In this document: positions 38,934-47,279 of the stretch, piece after piece
Numbering within the stretch: position 1 is the stretch's first letter
Layout of the letters: every line of letters begins with the position of its first letter
Source: Cohnella sp. SGD-V74
Lineage (GTDB): Bacteria > Bacillota > Bacilli > Paenibacillales > Paenibacillaceae
Length of the DNA: 64,000 bases
Assembly: GCF_003001675.1 (NCBI RefSeq)
Contig: NZ_PVYW01000011.1
Location: 186,001-250,000 of the forward strand
Direction of reading: 5' to 3'
The notes under the pieces: generated by a model
Told to the model about the DNA's origin: nothing
What the model saw: only the letters and a program-made list of their open reading frames with translations
Databases searched by the model: none
Translations under genes and position numbers: made by a program

Positions 38934-39284
38934 ATGATAAGACAACTTCCTGTTATTGAAAAGGAGAATGACTCGATTGACTTCACTCCATATGAGAGTA
39001 AGTTCAAAGCGCTGGCTGACCAGAAACGTTTGCAAATCATGTACGAACTTACGCAAAGGGGAAACACATGCGTATGTGACCTTGTCGATATCTTGGATAT
39101 GCCTCAATCGAAATTGTCTTACCACCTCAAGATCTTATTGGATGCCGGCTTAATTCTTCGGGAGACAAAAGGGACTTGGAGTTACTATGAATTGAATCAC
39201 TCAGAGGTCAATCGATTGCTTTCCCCCGAACTGTGCTGCATTTTCCGGCAAACGGATGATCGCCCGAGCGATTGCTGTTCTTGA
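38934..39284 (+). CDS. arsR: ArsR family arsenite-responsive repressor
   Basis: A 116-residue ArsR/SmtB repressor. The winged helix is FKALADQKRLQIMYELTQRGNTCVCDLVDILDMPQSKLSYHLKILLDAGLILRETKGTWSYYELN, with the As(III)-binding CVCDL motif in the recognition-helix region. Additional cysteines occur at the C-terminus (ELCCIF and DCCS at the very end), giving extra thiol ligands. ATG 38934 follows GAGGAGG. It should repress its own operon through the TCAAA-N4-TTTGA boxes and release on arsenite binding. It is second in the operon, between the small Cys protein and arsM. Confidence 0.94.
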   Translation: MIRQLPVIEKENDSIDFTPYESKFKALADQKRLQIMYELTQRGNTCVCDLVDILDMPQSKLSYHLKILLDAGLILRETKGTWSYYELNHSEVNRLLSPELCCIFRQTDDRPSDCCS

Positions 39285-39309
39285 ATCTTAGCGATAGGGG
39301 ATGATCTCA

Positions 39310-40110
39310 ATGCATCAAGTACAAAACGATGAAGTTCGTCAGCATGTGCGGGACCGTTACAAGCAAATTGCAATCCAAGACGTTTCCAATGCAGGTTGTT
39401 GTTCTCCCAGTACTTCGTCTTCGAGTTGTTGCGGTACAGCAAATGAGGTTTCCTCGAAGTTAGGGTACTCCGATGAGGAACTATCAACAGTTCCAGAGGG
39501 ATCTAATCTCGGTCTTGGTTGCGGGAATCCTCAAGCCATGGCTTCGATCAAGGCGGGGGAAGTTGTTCTCGATTTAGGTAGCGGAGCGGGTTTCGATTGT
39601 TTTCTTGCCGCCAAGCAAGTAGGGGAGACCGGCAAAGTTTTTGGAGTCGATATGACCCCTGAGATGGTTAGCCGAGCTCGACATAATGCCTCGAAAAACG
39701 AATATACGAATGTAGAATTTCGATTGGGTGAGATTGAATACTTGCCAATTCATTCTGAGACGATTGATGTCATCCTATCAAATTGTGTGATAAATTTATC
39801 TCCTGATAAACAGCAAGTATTTCATGAGGCATACCGAGTTTTGAAATCAGGTGGTCGCTTGGCTGTCTCAGATATCGTTACAACAGCAGAGTTGCCGGCA
39901 GAAATTAAGGATGATCTAGATTCTTTAGCCAGCTGCATTTCCGGTGCATCAACTATCGAAGAAGTCAAAGAAATGCTTCGTAAGAGCGGATTCGTCGATA
40001 TCAGCGTTGAACCCAAAGATGAATCACGAGAGTTCATTAAGGATTGGGTTCCTGGTGCAAATATTAATGAATATATACAATCTGCTGTCATTAAAGCAAT
40101 TAAGAAATAA
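39310..40110 (+). CDS. arsM: Arsenite S-adenosylmethionine methyltransferase
   Basis: A 266-residue enzyme that methylates As(III) to mono-, di- and trimethyl species. SAM motif I is VVLDLGSGAGFDCFLAA. The ArsM cysteines are present: LGLGCGNP, LSNCVINLSPDK and SCISGA, corresponding to the three substrate-binding Cys of the family. The N-terminal region also carries NAGCCSPSTSSSSCCG, two further Cys pairs, the first expected to supply the N-terminal catalytic Cys. ATG 39310 is preferred over ATG 39301 because the GGGG site is then 9 bases away. It is the last gene of the small-protein/arsR/arsM operon and yields volatile or less toxic (in air) arsenicals. Confidence 0.95.
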   Translation: MHQVQNDEVRQHVRDRYKQIAIQDVSNAGCCSPSTSSSSCCGTANEVSSKLGYSDEELSTVPEGSNLGLGCGNPQAMASIKAGEVVLDLGSGAGFDCFLAAKQVGETGKVFGVDMTPEMVSRARHNASKNEYTNVEFRLGEIEYLPIHSETIDVILSNCVINLSPDKQQVFHEAYRVLKSGGRLAVSDIVTTAELPAEIKDDLDSLASCISGASTIEEVKEMLRKSGFVDISVEPKDESREFIKDWVPGANINEYIQSAVIKAIKK

Positions 40111-40199
40111 ACAAGAAAACACAATTTTTCAATATCAGCTTAGACACATCTAATCCTGATAATGAATGTGCAAGAAAACCAGGAAGGAGAGTCCGTTGT

Positions 40200-40763
40200 A
40201 TGGCAAAGATCGTTTTCGCATTGAACCAGTCTCTGGACGGGTTCGTCGACCACATGGCGTTCCAGCCTGACCCCGTGCTGTTCCGTCACTTCATCGACGA
40301 TGTACGCAACCTGACGGGGAGCCTGTATGGGCGCCGCATGTATGAGACCATGCGGTACTGGGACGGAGACCCTTCTGAATGGGATGGGCCGGAAAGGGAA
40401 TACGCAGCGGCATGGCAAAGCAAACCGAAGTGGGTGGTGTCGAGAACGTTAAAGTCAGTCGGTCCGAACGCTTCTCTGATCGAGGGCGACCTCGCAGCGG
40501 CCATTGGCGAGCTGAAGGTTCAGCATGAAGGGGAGATCGAAGTAGCCGGGCCGGAGTTGGCGCACAGTCTAACGGAGCTCGGTCTCGTTGATGAGTATCG
40601 GCTCTATCTCCATCCAGTCGTGCTGGGTCACGGCAAGCCGTTTTTCGCCGGTGCTCGGCCGCCGCTGCGTCTCGTGGCAAGCGACCGAATTGGCGAGCAG
40701 GTGATCAGGTTGACCTACGTTCCAGTTCAGGCCTATTCCAACACAGCGAAACCATGTGATTGA
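40200..40763 (+). CDS. Dihydrofolate reductase-like (RibD C-terminal domain) protein
   Basis: A 187-residue NADPH-binding reductase of the RibD_C/DHFR superfamily. Recognisable parts are MAKIVFALNQSLDGFVD at the start, LTGSLYGRRMYETMRYWD, KWVVSRTL, IEVAGPELAHSLTELGLVDEYRLYLHPVVLGHGKPFF and LRLVASDRIGEQVIRLTY. Many stand-alone members in Gram-positives are of unknown substrate and not true folate enzymes. ATG 40200 follows AAGGAGA. Its last 59 bases overlap the end of the convergent GNAT gene. Confidence 0.88.
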   Translation: MAKIVFALNQSLDGFVDHMAFQPDPVLFRHFIDDVRNLTGSLYGRRMYETMRYWDGDPSEWDGPEREYAAAWQSKPKWVVSRTLKSVGPNASLIEGDLAAAIGELKVQHEGEIEVAGPELAHSLTELGLVDEYRLYLHPVVLGHGKPFFAGARPPLRLVASDRIGEQVIRLTYVPVQAYSNTAKPCD

Positions 40764-41337
40764 TACCAGATATACGAGCCTGCCTGGGGGAGAGGGACTT
40801 GCGTTTGTATTCCGTGAACCCCAGCTTCTCATACAGGCGAATGGCCGGGACATTCGTATCGGCGACCTCTTCGATAAGATAGTTACGGTACGGCAAATGC
40901 TCCAGCATATGCCGAATAACTGCCGAAGCGGCCCCTTGGCCGCGGAAGGATAAGGCGGTAGCGATGAACTCGACCGATCCCGTTTCGGCCGGCGGGTTGA
41001 CAAACGGCTTTTGGAACTCTCTCTTCAGAATCAGTGCAGCTATCGAGCCCTTAAACCAGCCCAGATGTCGGCGGAGCGGGGCGCTCTGAAGCTCCAGGGA
41101 GAAGCTCTGACAGTCGGTGCATGCGCCGAAGGCTGCCACCTGATCGCCAGCGAGCGCCACATAAAATTGCTCCAGTCTGAACGTATGGGCGAACGCCTTT
41201 GCGATGACTACACGATCTTTAGAGAAATACGTAAGCCACTGCGAGAAACCGTCGGCGAAAATCTCAGCCATCTGGTCTCTGACCTCTACAGCCGCACGGT
41301 CTGCCCGGACAATCTCAAATGCGCCTGAGTCCTTCAC
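40705..41337 (-). CDS. GNAT family N-acetyltransferase
   Basis: A 210-residue acetyltransferase. The acetyl-CoA site is VEFIATALSFRGQGAASAVIRHMLEHL (RGQGAA pyrophosphate loop), followed by VADTNVPAIRLYEKLGFTEYKRK. GTG 41337 has GGAAGGTG upstream and lies 4 bases inside the TetR gene end, so it is coupled to that regulator. Its 3' end overlaps the convergent DHFR-like gene by 59 bases. The substrate is unknown; proteins, small amines or antibiotics are all possible. Confidence 0.85.
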   Translation of the reverse strand: MKDSGAFEIVRADRAAVEVRDQMAEIFADGFSQWLTYFSKDRVVIAKAFAHTFRLEQFYVALAGDQVAAFGACTDCQSFSLELQSAPLRRHLGWFKGSIAALILKREFQKPFVNPPAETGSVEFIATALSFRGQGAASAVIRHMLEHLPYRNYLIEEVADTNVPAIRLYEKLGFTEYKRKSLSPRQARISGINHMVSLCWNRPELERRST

Positions 41338-41945
41338 AACGTTTCACCTTCCTTTTCGAATACTAAAGTCAAGAGCGATCTCGAAGGCATCGAAAATTGC
41401 TCCTCCAGCATCACCTTCATCACCGCCAGCCCCTGAATGGAGGAGAAGAAATATTGCGCCATCTCAAAAGCATCTCCTTCTCGGAGCTTGCCTTGCCGCT
41501 GTCCTTGGACGATGAGCGCGGCAGTCGCTTGCAGTAGATCGCTATTGATCTTCTTGAGAGCGGCTTGCCGACCGTCCGTCTCCGTGGAGAAGAAGGATTG
41601 CGTCATCAGGAGTAAGAGGTGTGCCAATTCATCGCCGGTAGACAGATCGAGATGCACCTCGTCGGCGAACCGCGACAGTTCCTCAACTGGATTATCGCTA
41701 GTCTGAAATTTGGCAATCAGCGCCTCAAGTCCGGCCATGGCGAACTGCACCAGTTCCTCGAATAGCTGATCCTTTGTTTTGTAATGACGGTACAGTAAAC
41801 CTGTGCTAATGCCAGCCTGATCGGCAATATGCTGCACATTGGTGGAGCCGTATCCTTGGCGAACGAACAGCCGCATCGCCGCTGTCTGGATTTTGGTGCG
41901 GGTTGCAAGGCGAAGAGCTTCGTATTGTTCAGATGTACGAGGCAC
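41334..41945 (-). CDS. TetR/AcrR family transcriptional regulator
   Basis: A 203-residue repressor. The helix-turn-helix is TRTKIQTAAMRLFVRQGYGSTNVQHIADQAGISTGLLYRHYKTKDQLFEELV (GLLYRHYKxK hallmark), then a helical ligand domain. The start is GTG 41945, preceded by AAAGGGG; the longer frame would start inside the promoter. A perfect dyad (41965-41982) directly follows a consensus promoter and is the obvious autorepression site. It is co-transcribed with the GNAT gene, which is probably part of its response. Confidence 0.88.
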   Translation of the reverse strand: MPRTSEQYEALRLATRTKIQTAAMRLFVRQGYGSTNVQHIADQAGISTGLLYRHYKTKDQLFEELVQFAMAGLEALIAKFQTSDNPVEELSRFADEVHLDLSTGDELAHLLLLMTQSFFSTETDGRQAALKKINSDLLQATAALIVQGQRQGKLREGDAFEMAQYFFSSIQGLAVMKVMLEEQFSMPSRSLLTLVFEKEGETL

Positions 41946-41964
41946 AGTGTTTTCCCCTTTGATG

Positions 41965-42008
41965 AATGAATTATTATTCATTATAAAAATGATAAAGCAA
42001 ATTGTCAA
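41965..42008 (-). promoter_or_regulatory. Consensus promoter with TetR operator
   Basis: On the minus strand TTGACA (42008-42003), 17 bases, and TATAAT (41985-41980) make a perfect consensus promoter. AATGAAT-TATT-ATTCATT (41965-41982) is a perfect dyad overlapping the -10 and the start region, an ideal repressor site for the TetR protein encoded downstream. Confidence 0.8.
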
Positions 42009-42035
42009 TGTGTATTGCTTTTGATAGGGGGAGGA

Positions 42036-42161
42036 CATTCAAGAATCTTCACCTTCTTATTCAGCGGGGCGATGGCCGGCTCTGTCAGTCGCTATATTCA
42101 GTATCTGCTGCGACAAAAACATAGATTGTTTGCCGCCTGGCGCGCTTTCAGTGTATTTTAG
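42036..42161 (+). pseudogene. Possible remnant of a membrane protein C-terminus
   Basis: An open frame without a convincing start reads FLFSGAMAGSVSRYIQYLL, then RQKHRLFAAWRAFSVF and a stop. The pattern (helix, SRY..LLR..., hydrophobic FAAWR end) resembles the end of UppP-like undecaprenyl-diphosphatases. The rest of such a gene is missing. Evidence is weak. Confidence 0.3.
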
Positions 42162-42244
42162 ACATCATGAAGTACAGCAACAAAAGCATTGGAGTGCCGG
42201 ATTCAGTGACAAGCCGAGCTCGTTGAACAAGATTCCAACTTACT

Positions 42245-43333
42245 CTATTTAACCTTCGTAAGTGGCTCCAAATGTAGCCGCACTTTTACATTAATCTTCA
42301 TAGTAGACCAATGTCGATCCCATGTATCTCTGGTTATTGGTCTGGAGAACGGTTTAATTGTCAATCCCCCGATTTGAAGGGGGTCAATCCGCAAGTGTTG
42401 CATTTGGGATAGCAGGTGGAAGACATTCTCCTCCAAGTACCGTTCGATTTTTTGTGTGAGAGCGACATATTGGAAGTTATCCTCGATTCTTGTAAGCGAA
42501 TCCAATTCATCAATTCTGCCTTTCACGTCGATTTCGATGGATAGGGATGATAAATCCGAAGTGAGTTTCTTGCGGGTATGCGCGCGAATATGCCCTAACG
42601 TGACCGAGAGGTCAGGAAGGACTAAGTATCGTACGAATCGATCTCGATACAACAACTGGCTGATTTGATCGTCCTGTCCTCGTATCTCCGCGACCATACG
42701 ATCCCAATCGAATAATGCAGTGCCTTCGTACAAGAGTTGCTCGCCTTCCGCTCGAAATACCGGTAGCTGGGGGTCGGAAACCTGGGAGTACAGCATTTTC
42801 ATAAACTGATGCAAATTGACGACGGTAATTTCGCCTTGTTTTTTCTTTTCATAATGCTTGAACATCCGGTAAAGGTAAAAATCGATACTGTCTTTTTCAT
42901 CCAAGTGTTTGGCTAGGAACTCATCAAAGTTGCCTTTTGTGATGACTAAAAAAAGCCGTTTCGAAATGTTCGGATCGGTCAGAACGGTATTGATAAGACT
43001 GGTCAGCCCCCGCTTAGCATAGGCTTCATCCACGAACAGCAAGCGGATTTGACCTGCTTTCAATTCGTTATGATAGATCAAATTAAACCCTTTGTTACCT
43101 TCATTCAATAAAGACACATTAAGGGTAAGCACGCGCTTCTTTTCCTTGCTAAGAGGAGGGACGAGCGTACTGATGGTTATCTTTCCGTCCTCTCTTCCTC
43201 CCTTCACGGACCAGAAAATGATCGGCGTGATTTCTTCAATCATATTGTTTTCCGGTAATGGGACGCAACCGCAAGGCAGTATCATTAAAAAAGACGCTAG
43301 CAGCACTATCGTTGTTCGTAGGAATCTTGTCAT
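42245..43333 (-). CDS. gerC: Spore germination lipoprotein, GerC type
   Basis: A 362-residue lipoprotein of the Ger(x)C family, the third subunit of a nutrient germinant receptor in the spore inner membrane. The signal ends in FLMILPCGC, a lipobox with the modified Cys near residue 21. The body contains typical Ger(x)C features: EITPIIFWSVKGGREDGKITISTLVPP, a middle region on ISKRLFLVITKG, and a C-terminal DLSSLSIEIDVKGRIDEL..IERYLEENVFHLLSQMQ. ATG 43333 overlaps the permease stop by ATGA; the longer frame is excluded by that gene. It is the last gene of the ger operon. Confidence 0.9.
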   Translation of the reverse strand: MTRFLRTTIVLLASFLMILPCGCVPLPENNMIEEITPIIFWSVKGGREDGKITISTLVPPLSKEKKRVLTLNVSLLNEGNKGFNLIYHNELKAGQIRLLFVDEAYAKRGLTSLINTVLTDPNISKRLFLVITKGNFDEFLAKHLDEKDSIDFYLYRMFKHYEKKKQGEITVVNLHQFMKMLYSQVSDPQLPVFRAEGEQLLYEGTALFDWDRMVAEIRGQDDQISQLLYRDRFVRYLVLPDLSVTLGHIRAHTRKKLTSDLSSLSIEIDVKGRIDELDSLTRIEDNFQYVALTQKIERYLEENVFHLLSQMQHLRIDPLQIGGLTIKPFSRPITRDTWDRHWSTMKINVKVRLHLEPLTKVK

Positions 43334-44451
43334 GACGTTGTCCTGGCTTTGCGTTTCATCGCGAACCAGACGAGGAGCGGCAATAACAAATACGAAGAGG
43401 ATCCTGCCCACATCTGCAGTTCTAACCAAAATGTTTGTTCGATCCCGGGCTCCCAAAACCATTTACTGATCGAAAGCGTGCAGGTTACCATCGCACAGCC
43501 GCTGACGATCAGACCCAAACGCGAAGTGCCTTTCTTTGCCTTGCCTAACAAGCGGGAAGCGCCATACACCATCAACGCGAACAGAGCGAGCAAGTAAATG
43601 ATGCTGAACATATACGCCGAGATCAGGATAATATCCACCCTTTCAAATATAGGAGATTGCAGGTAGCGCCCCATCTCCACGCTCGGGTATTTGATGGTCG
43701 GCAAGTAATTGGATCCATAGAAGAGCAAAGACGCAATGGAAATAAAAAGATACTCGCCGACCGAGATGGCGTTAGCGATCGTCAAATATTTAAGCATTTT
43801 CCGCTGCGGACTCAACCAATATGAAATAGCGATCAAATATTCAGGCCCGGATAACGATGAAAAAACGAGCAGTAGGGATTTCCATGCAAACGGCTCAGGG
43901 CCTATTGGAACGAGAGGATACAGATCGTGAATCGAATTTGATGGCAACAAAAAGAAAGGAATATACAAAAATAAGATCCAAATCATTCCAATTATCACAA
44001 TCGTTACGAACCGCACCATGTTTTCCATTCCGAACAGAGCCAAATAACAGCTCAGGATAATAGGAAACACAATGTGCCATTCCCGATCCATAGAAGGAAA
44101 AACGAAGTGCTGCATAATGTCGGCGTAACTTACAGAAATGAACGAAATCTTAAGCATAAGGAACGGCAAGCTTACCAAAGCTAAGATTTTGATGCCTGTT
44201 TTTCCGAATAATTTTTCAAAACCCTGGCACCCTTGGGCCGGGTAGGGGGATGCAAACCATTTCGAGAGGATGTACAGGCAAAACTGGGACAATATTCCTA
44301 CTACAACAATCACCCATAGCATGTACGGTTGAACGAGGACTGTGGGCATGACAATCATGTAATGCAGCATTTGAAGCCTATTGGTGAGGAAGAGCGCGTA
44401 AAAGCCGCTTTCTTGTTGCGAGGTTTTTCTGAACAGCGAAATAGCACGCAT
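43330..44451 (-). CDS. gerB: Spore germination permease, GerB type
   Basis: A 373-residue integral membrane protein of the GerAB/APC family, the ligand-recognition subunit of germinant receptors. About ten helices are visible, including LHYMIVMPTVLVQPYMLWVIVVVGILSQFCLYIL, WHIVFPIILSCYLALFGMENMVRFVTIVIIGMIWILFLYIPFFLLP, and the segment LVFSSLSGPEYLIAISYWLSP. ATG 44451 follows GGAGGAG and lies 4 bases after the GerA stop. It is the central gene of gerA-gerB-gerC. The germinant (amino acid, nucleoside or sugar) cannot be inferred. Confidence 0.9.
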   Translation of the reverse strand: MRAISLFRKTSQQESGFYALFLTNRLQMLHYMIVMPTVLVQPYMLWVIVVVGILSQFCLYILSKWFASPYPAQGCQGFEKLFGKTGIKILALVSLPFLMLKISFISVSYADIMQHFVFPSMDREWHIVFPIILSCYLALFGMENMVRFVTIVIIGMIWILFLYIPFFLLPSNSIHDLYPLVPIGPEPFAWKSLLLVFSSLSGPEYLIAISYWLSPQRKMLKYLTIANAISVGEYLFISIASLLFYGSNYLPTIKYPSVEMGRYLQSPIFERVDIILISAYMFSIIYLLALFALMVYGASRLLGKAKKGTSRLGLIVSGCAMVTCTLSISKWFWEPGIEQTFWLELQMWAGSSSYLLLPLLVWFAMKRKARTTS

Positions 44452-44455
44452 GAAT

Positions 44456-45880
44456 TCATTTTCTCCTCCGGCTAACACGATATTTGTTCAAAGGACGCAA
44501 TGCATCAGGACGAATGCTCATAGCATGTAACGGCCCGCGGACGAAGAGATCGACCCAATCCCTCCAATAAAACGGAGATACTGGAGCCAAATAAGGCTGG
44601 TTCAAGGATGTAAGCCCGTTTAGATGGGCAAGCATGCCGACGAGTCCGAGCAAAATGCCGGGAATGCCTAAATAGGAAGCGAAAATCAAGAACATGAATT
44701 GAAGCAGTAAACTTGACTTGGTGACCAGATAGTTTGGAACGAGAAACGTGGAGATCGCCGAAATGCCGGCCAATACGATTAGCACTTTGCTTGCGAATCC
44801 AGCTTCTACTGCAGCTTGTCCAATAACGATCCCTCCAATTACACCCAGGTTTTGGCTTGTTTTGGTCGGCATTCTTAAGCTGGCTTCCTTGATAATTTCA
44901 AGCGTAATAAGTATAATAAACGCTTCCCAGAATGGAGATAGTGGCAGTTTGCTCCGAGACTCGATGATTACATATAAAATTTGCAGGGGTAGCATTTGAT
45001 AATGATGAGTCGTTAATGCGACGTAAAATGGAATTAGAGTAATGGAAAGTAGAAAACTGAGATAGCGTAACGGCCGTAAAAAGCTAGCCACCAACCAGCG
45101 GTTTATATAATCCTCCGGCGACTGAAACAAATGAAACAGCGTAATCGGAGCGACTAGAGCGAAAGGCGTGTTATTCACAAAAATGACCAATTTACCGATG
45201 CCGAGCGAATGCGCGCAGGAATCCGGTCGATCCGTCTGAAGATATTGAGGAAAGATGCTGTGATAATGGTCTTCTATAAATGCGGCTACATGCGAAGAAT
45301 CCAAAAACATATCGAAGTCGATACTGGAAAGCTTATTTTTTGCGTAATCTACAAATTCTGGATTTATTAGCCCATCGATGTACATAAGGACTACGGTTGT
45401 TTGAGTTAAGGAACCGACGGTGTACCTCTCCGTTTTGAGCGCGGTTAAAGGAAGCCTTCTTCGAATTAGTAAGATGTTTTGCTCCAGCTGTTCGCTGAAG
45501 CTGTCTTTGGGACCGAACATTATGGTTTCCGTCTCGGATGTCTCGATGGACCGGCTGAGGGAGTTGGGGAGCAAAATAGCATTCCATCGCCCGCTGGATG
45601 AATCGTGAACTAACACTGAACCTTTCAATAGATCCTGGAGAGCTTGCTCCAAATTGAATAAGCGCGTAATTTTGGCGGTGATCAGACTCTTTTCCACCGA
45701 GCTTTGGAACGATCGAACGAGAGGCTCCATAATCGATTCGTTAAGACGCTCCTGATCGATTATGGTTCCAATATAAATAAATGTAAAGTGAAGACCGTCG
45801 GGTGTCTGCCGATTAATTATCTCCGCGTCTTCCATTAAGGCGAGGCTTTGTTCTAACGCTTCCAAAGAGATAGCTGTCAT
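44456..45880 (-). CDS. gerA: Spore germination protein, GerA type
   Basis: A 474-residue GerA-family protein. The N-terminal ~200 residues are soluble, including SVLVHDSSSGRWNAILLPNSLSRSIETSETETIMFGPKDSFSEQLEQNILLIRRRL, the conserved GPxxxFxExxxxNixLiRrR motif. Membrane helices follow, with the signature SLRMPTKTSQNLGVIGGIVIGQAAVEAGF in the C-terminal half. Pentameric GerA subunits have been described as ion channels opened by the GerB subunit. ATG 45880 has GGGG upstream on the minus strand. It heads the operon. Expression should be in the forespore, though no sigma-G promoter was identified with confidence. Confidence 0.93.
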   Translation of the reverse strand: MTAISLEALEQSLALMEDAEIINRQTPDGLHFTFIYIGTIIDQERLNESIMEPLVRSFQSSVEKSLITAKITRLFNLEQALQDLLKGSVLVHDSSSGRWNAILLPNSLSRSIETSETETIMFGPKDSFSEQLEQNILLIRRRLPLTALKTERYTVGSLTQTTVVLMYIDGLINPEFVDYAKNKLSSIDFDMFLDSSHVAAFIEDHYHSIFPQYLQTDRPDSCAHSLGIGKLVIFVNNTPFALVAPITLFHLFQSPEDYINRWLVASFLRPLRYLSFLLSITLIPFYVALTTHHYQMLPLQILYVIIESRSKLPLSPFWEAFIILITLEIIKEASLRMPTKTSQNLGVIGGIVIGQAAVEAGFASKVLIVLAGISAISTFLVPNYLVTKSSLLLQFMFLIFASYLGIPGILLGLVGMLAHLNGLTSLNQPYLAPVSPFYWRDWVDLFVRGPLHAMSIRPDALRPLNKYRVSRRRK

Positions 45881-46006
45881 TGTTCATCCCCTGAATCAGC
45901 GCGCTGAAATTTCCTTTATTATGCCTTTCTGGATGGCGATTTAAACAAACGATTGAAAATCTTTTAAAGAATGAAGTTCACTCAGACAAAACTAATCATC
46001 GCGAAG

Positions 46007-46040
46007 AAGACGCCGGTGAAGATGCCCGGCGTCTTTCTTT
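46007..46040 (+). terminator. Hairpin between ger operon and VOC gene
   Basis: GACGCCGG and CCGGCGTC surround a nine-base loop; a T-rich tract follows on the plus strand, while the minus strand has TCTTCTTC. It lies downstream of the VOC gene and may work for it as a weak terminator. Confidence 0.5.
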
Positions 46041-46074
46041 TTGAATCCTAGTACGAGCGCGCTCTCCGTCAGCC

Positions 46075-46491
46075 TTAACCTTGTGCCGCATCCGTGTTCA
46101 TGCAGTTAATGGCCCACAGATGACCGTCCAAGTCCACGAAGCCCCAATGATACATGACCCCATGATCTTCAGGGTCAGCGTGCAATTTCCCGCCCAAGGA
46201 GACCGCGGTATTCACGATTTCATCAACCTTTTCCCGGCTCTCGAAGGCCAATGCGATCGTCATCTGTGCATACTTGCTCGTATCGACGGATTCCCTCTCC
46301 GTGATTGTATTAAAGAATGTTTGATTGATCAGCATGACCTGCAGGTTGTCGCCGATCACGATGGCTACCGAACTCTCATTGTCGGGGAATTGCGGGTTGA
46401 GCTCGAATCCGAGTCCGGTGAAGAACGCTTTCGATTGTTCTACGTTTTTTACAGGCAGGTTGAAGCTCGTGAATGCGGACGTTAATGCCAT
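46075..46491 (-). CDS. VOC (glyoxalase/bleomycin-resistance) family protein
   Basis: A 138-residue protein of the vicinal-oxygen-chelate superfamily, with paired beta-alpha-beta-beta-beta modules: FTSFNLPVKNVEQSKAFFTGLGFELNPQFPD...VAIVIGDNLQVMLI and the second half AFESREKVDEIVNTAVSLGGKLHADPEDHGVMYHWGFVDLDGHLWAI. The GFVDLDGHLW end is typical of PhnB/glyoxalase-like members. ATG 46491 is preferred over TTG 46497 because GAGGTG is then about 9 bases away. It is monocistronic; function and substrate unknown. Confidence 0.87.
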   Translation of the reverse strand: MALTSAFTSFNLPVKNVEQSKAFFTGLGFELNPQFPDNESSVAIVIGDNLQVMLINQTFFNTITERESVDTSKYAQMTIALAFESREKVDEIVNTAVSLGGKLHADPEDHGVMYHWGFVDLDGHLWAINCMNTDAAQG

Positions 46492-46763
46492 TTTCAAAAC
46501 ACCTCTTCGTCAAATGAGTTTGTGTTCATTATACCCTTCGTTTATATAGACGACAGCCGATCCGGGAATTCATCGGACTCATGGATTCGGGAGCGCAAAT
46601 TTTGAAAATAACTTGGTATTGAGTTTGGCACCGGTTATTCCCGTAAGGTTGCTCATTCTTATTGTGCGGGGATAGCGATTTAAAGAGGTGTGATACCAAA
46701 CAATGTCGAATCTATTTAAGTAAATAATTGGTGGGATGGAGATGATAGAAAGGTGGGAGATTT

Positions 46764-47279
46764 TTGATAGAAACAAAACGTCTTATAATTAGAGAAATGG
46801 TGCAGTCCGATTATGATGCATTGTGCGGAATATTGTGTGATGAGGAAGTAATGCGTGCTGCTTATGAAAGTGCATTCAACTTAGAAGAAGCACAAAATTG
46901 GCTTAACAGACATCTTAAAAGATATGAAGAGTATGGTTTTGGACTTTGGGCTGTTGTATTAAAAGAAATAAACGAAATGATTGGTCAATGTGGCTTGACA
47001 ATGCAATTCTGGAGAGAAAAAGAAATTTTGGAAATAGGATTTCTGTTTCAAAAAGCGTATTGGCACAAAGGTTACGCAACAGAAGCGGCAATTGCTTGCA
47101 AGGAATACGCTTTCTCAGTTCTTAATGCAAATAGGGTTTATTCTATTATTAGGGACACAAATATAGCTTCTCAAAGAGTTGCTGTTCGAAACGGTATGAA
47201 TATTATTGATAAAGATACTAAGAATTTTAGGAATATAGATATGGAATTTTTTCTGTATTCTGTAGAGCGAACAAAATGA
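46764..47279 (+). CDS. GNAT family N-acetyltransferase (RimJ/RimL-like)
   Basis: A 171-residue acetyltransferase. It begins IETKRLIIREMVQSDYDAL, the usual opening of the RimJ/RimL-like Acetyltransf_3 group, and has the acetyl-CoA loop YWHKGYATEAAIACKEYAF followed by NRVYSIIRDTNIASQRVAVRNGM. TTG 46764 follows AAGGTGGGAG. The gene is strongly AT-rich, unlike the ger and VOC genes upstream, and begins an AT-rich accessory stretch that runs to about 49.6 kb. The substrate is unknown. Confidence 0.88.
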   Translation: MIETKRLIIREMVQSDYDALCGILCDEEVMRAAYESAFNLEEAQNWLNRHLKRYEEYGFGLWAVVLKEINEMIGQCGLTMQFWREKEILEIGFLFQKAYWHKGYATEAAIACKEYAFSVLNANRVYSIIRDTNIASQRVAVRNGMNIIDKDTKNFRNIDMEFFLYSVERTK

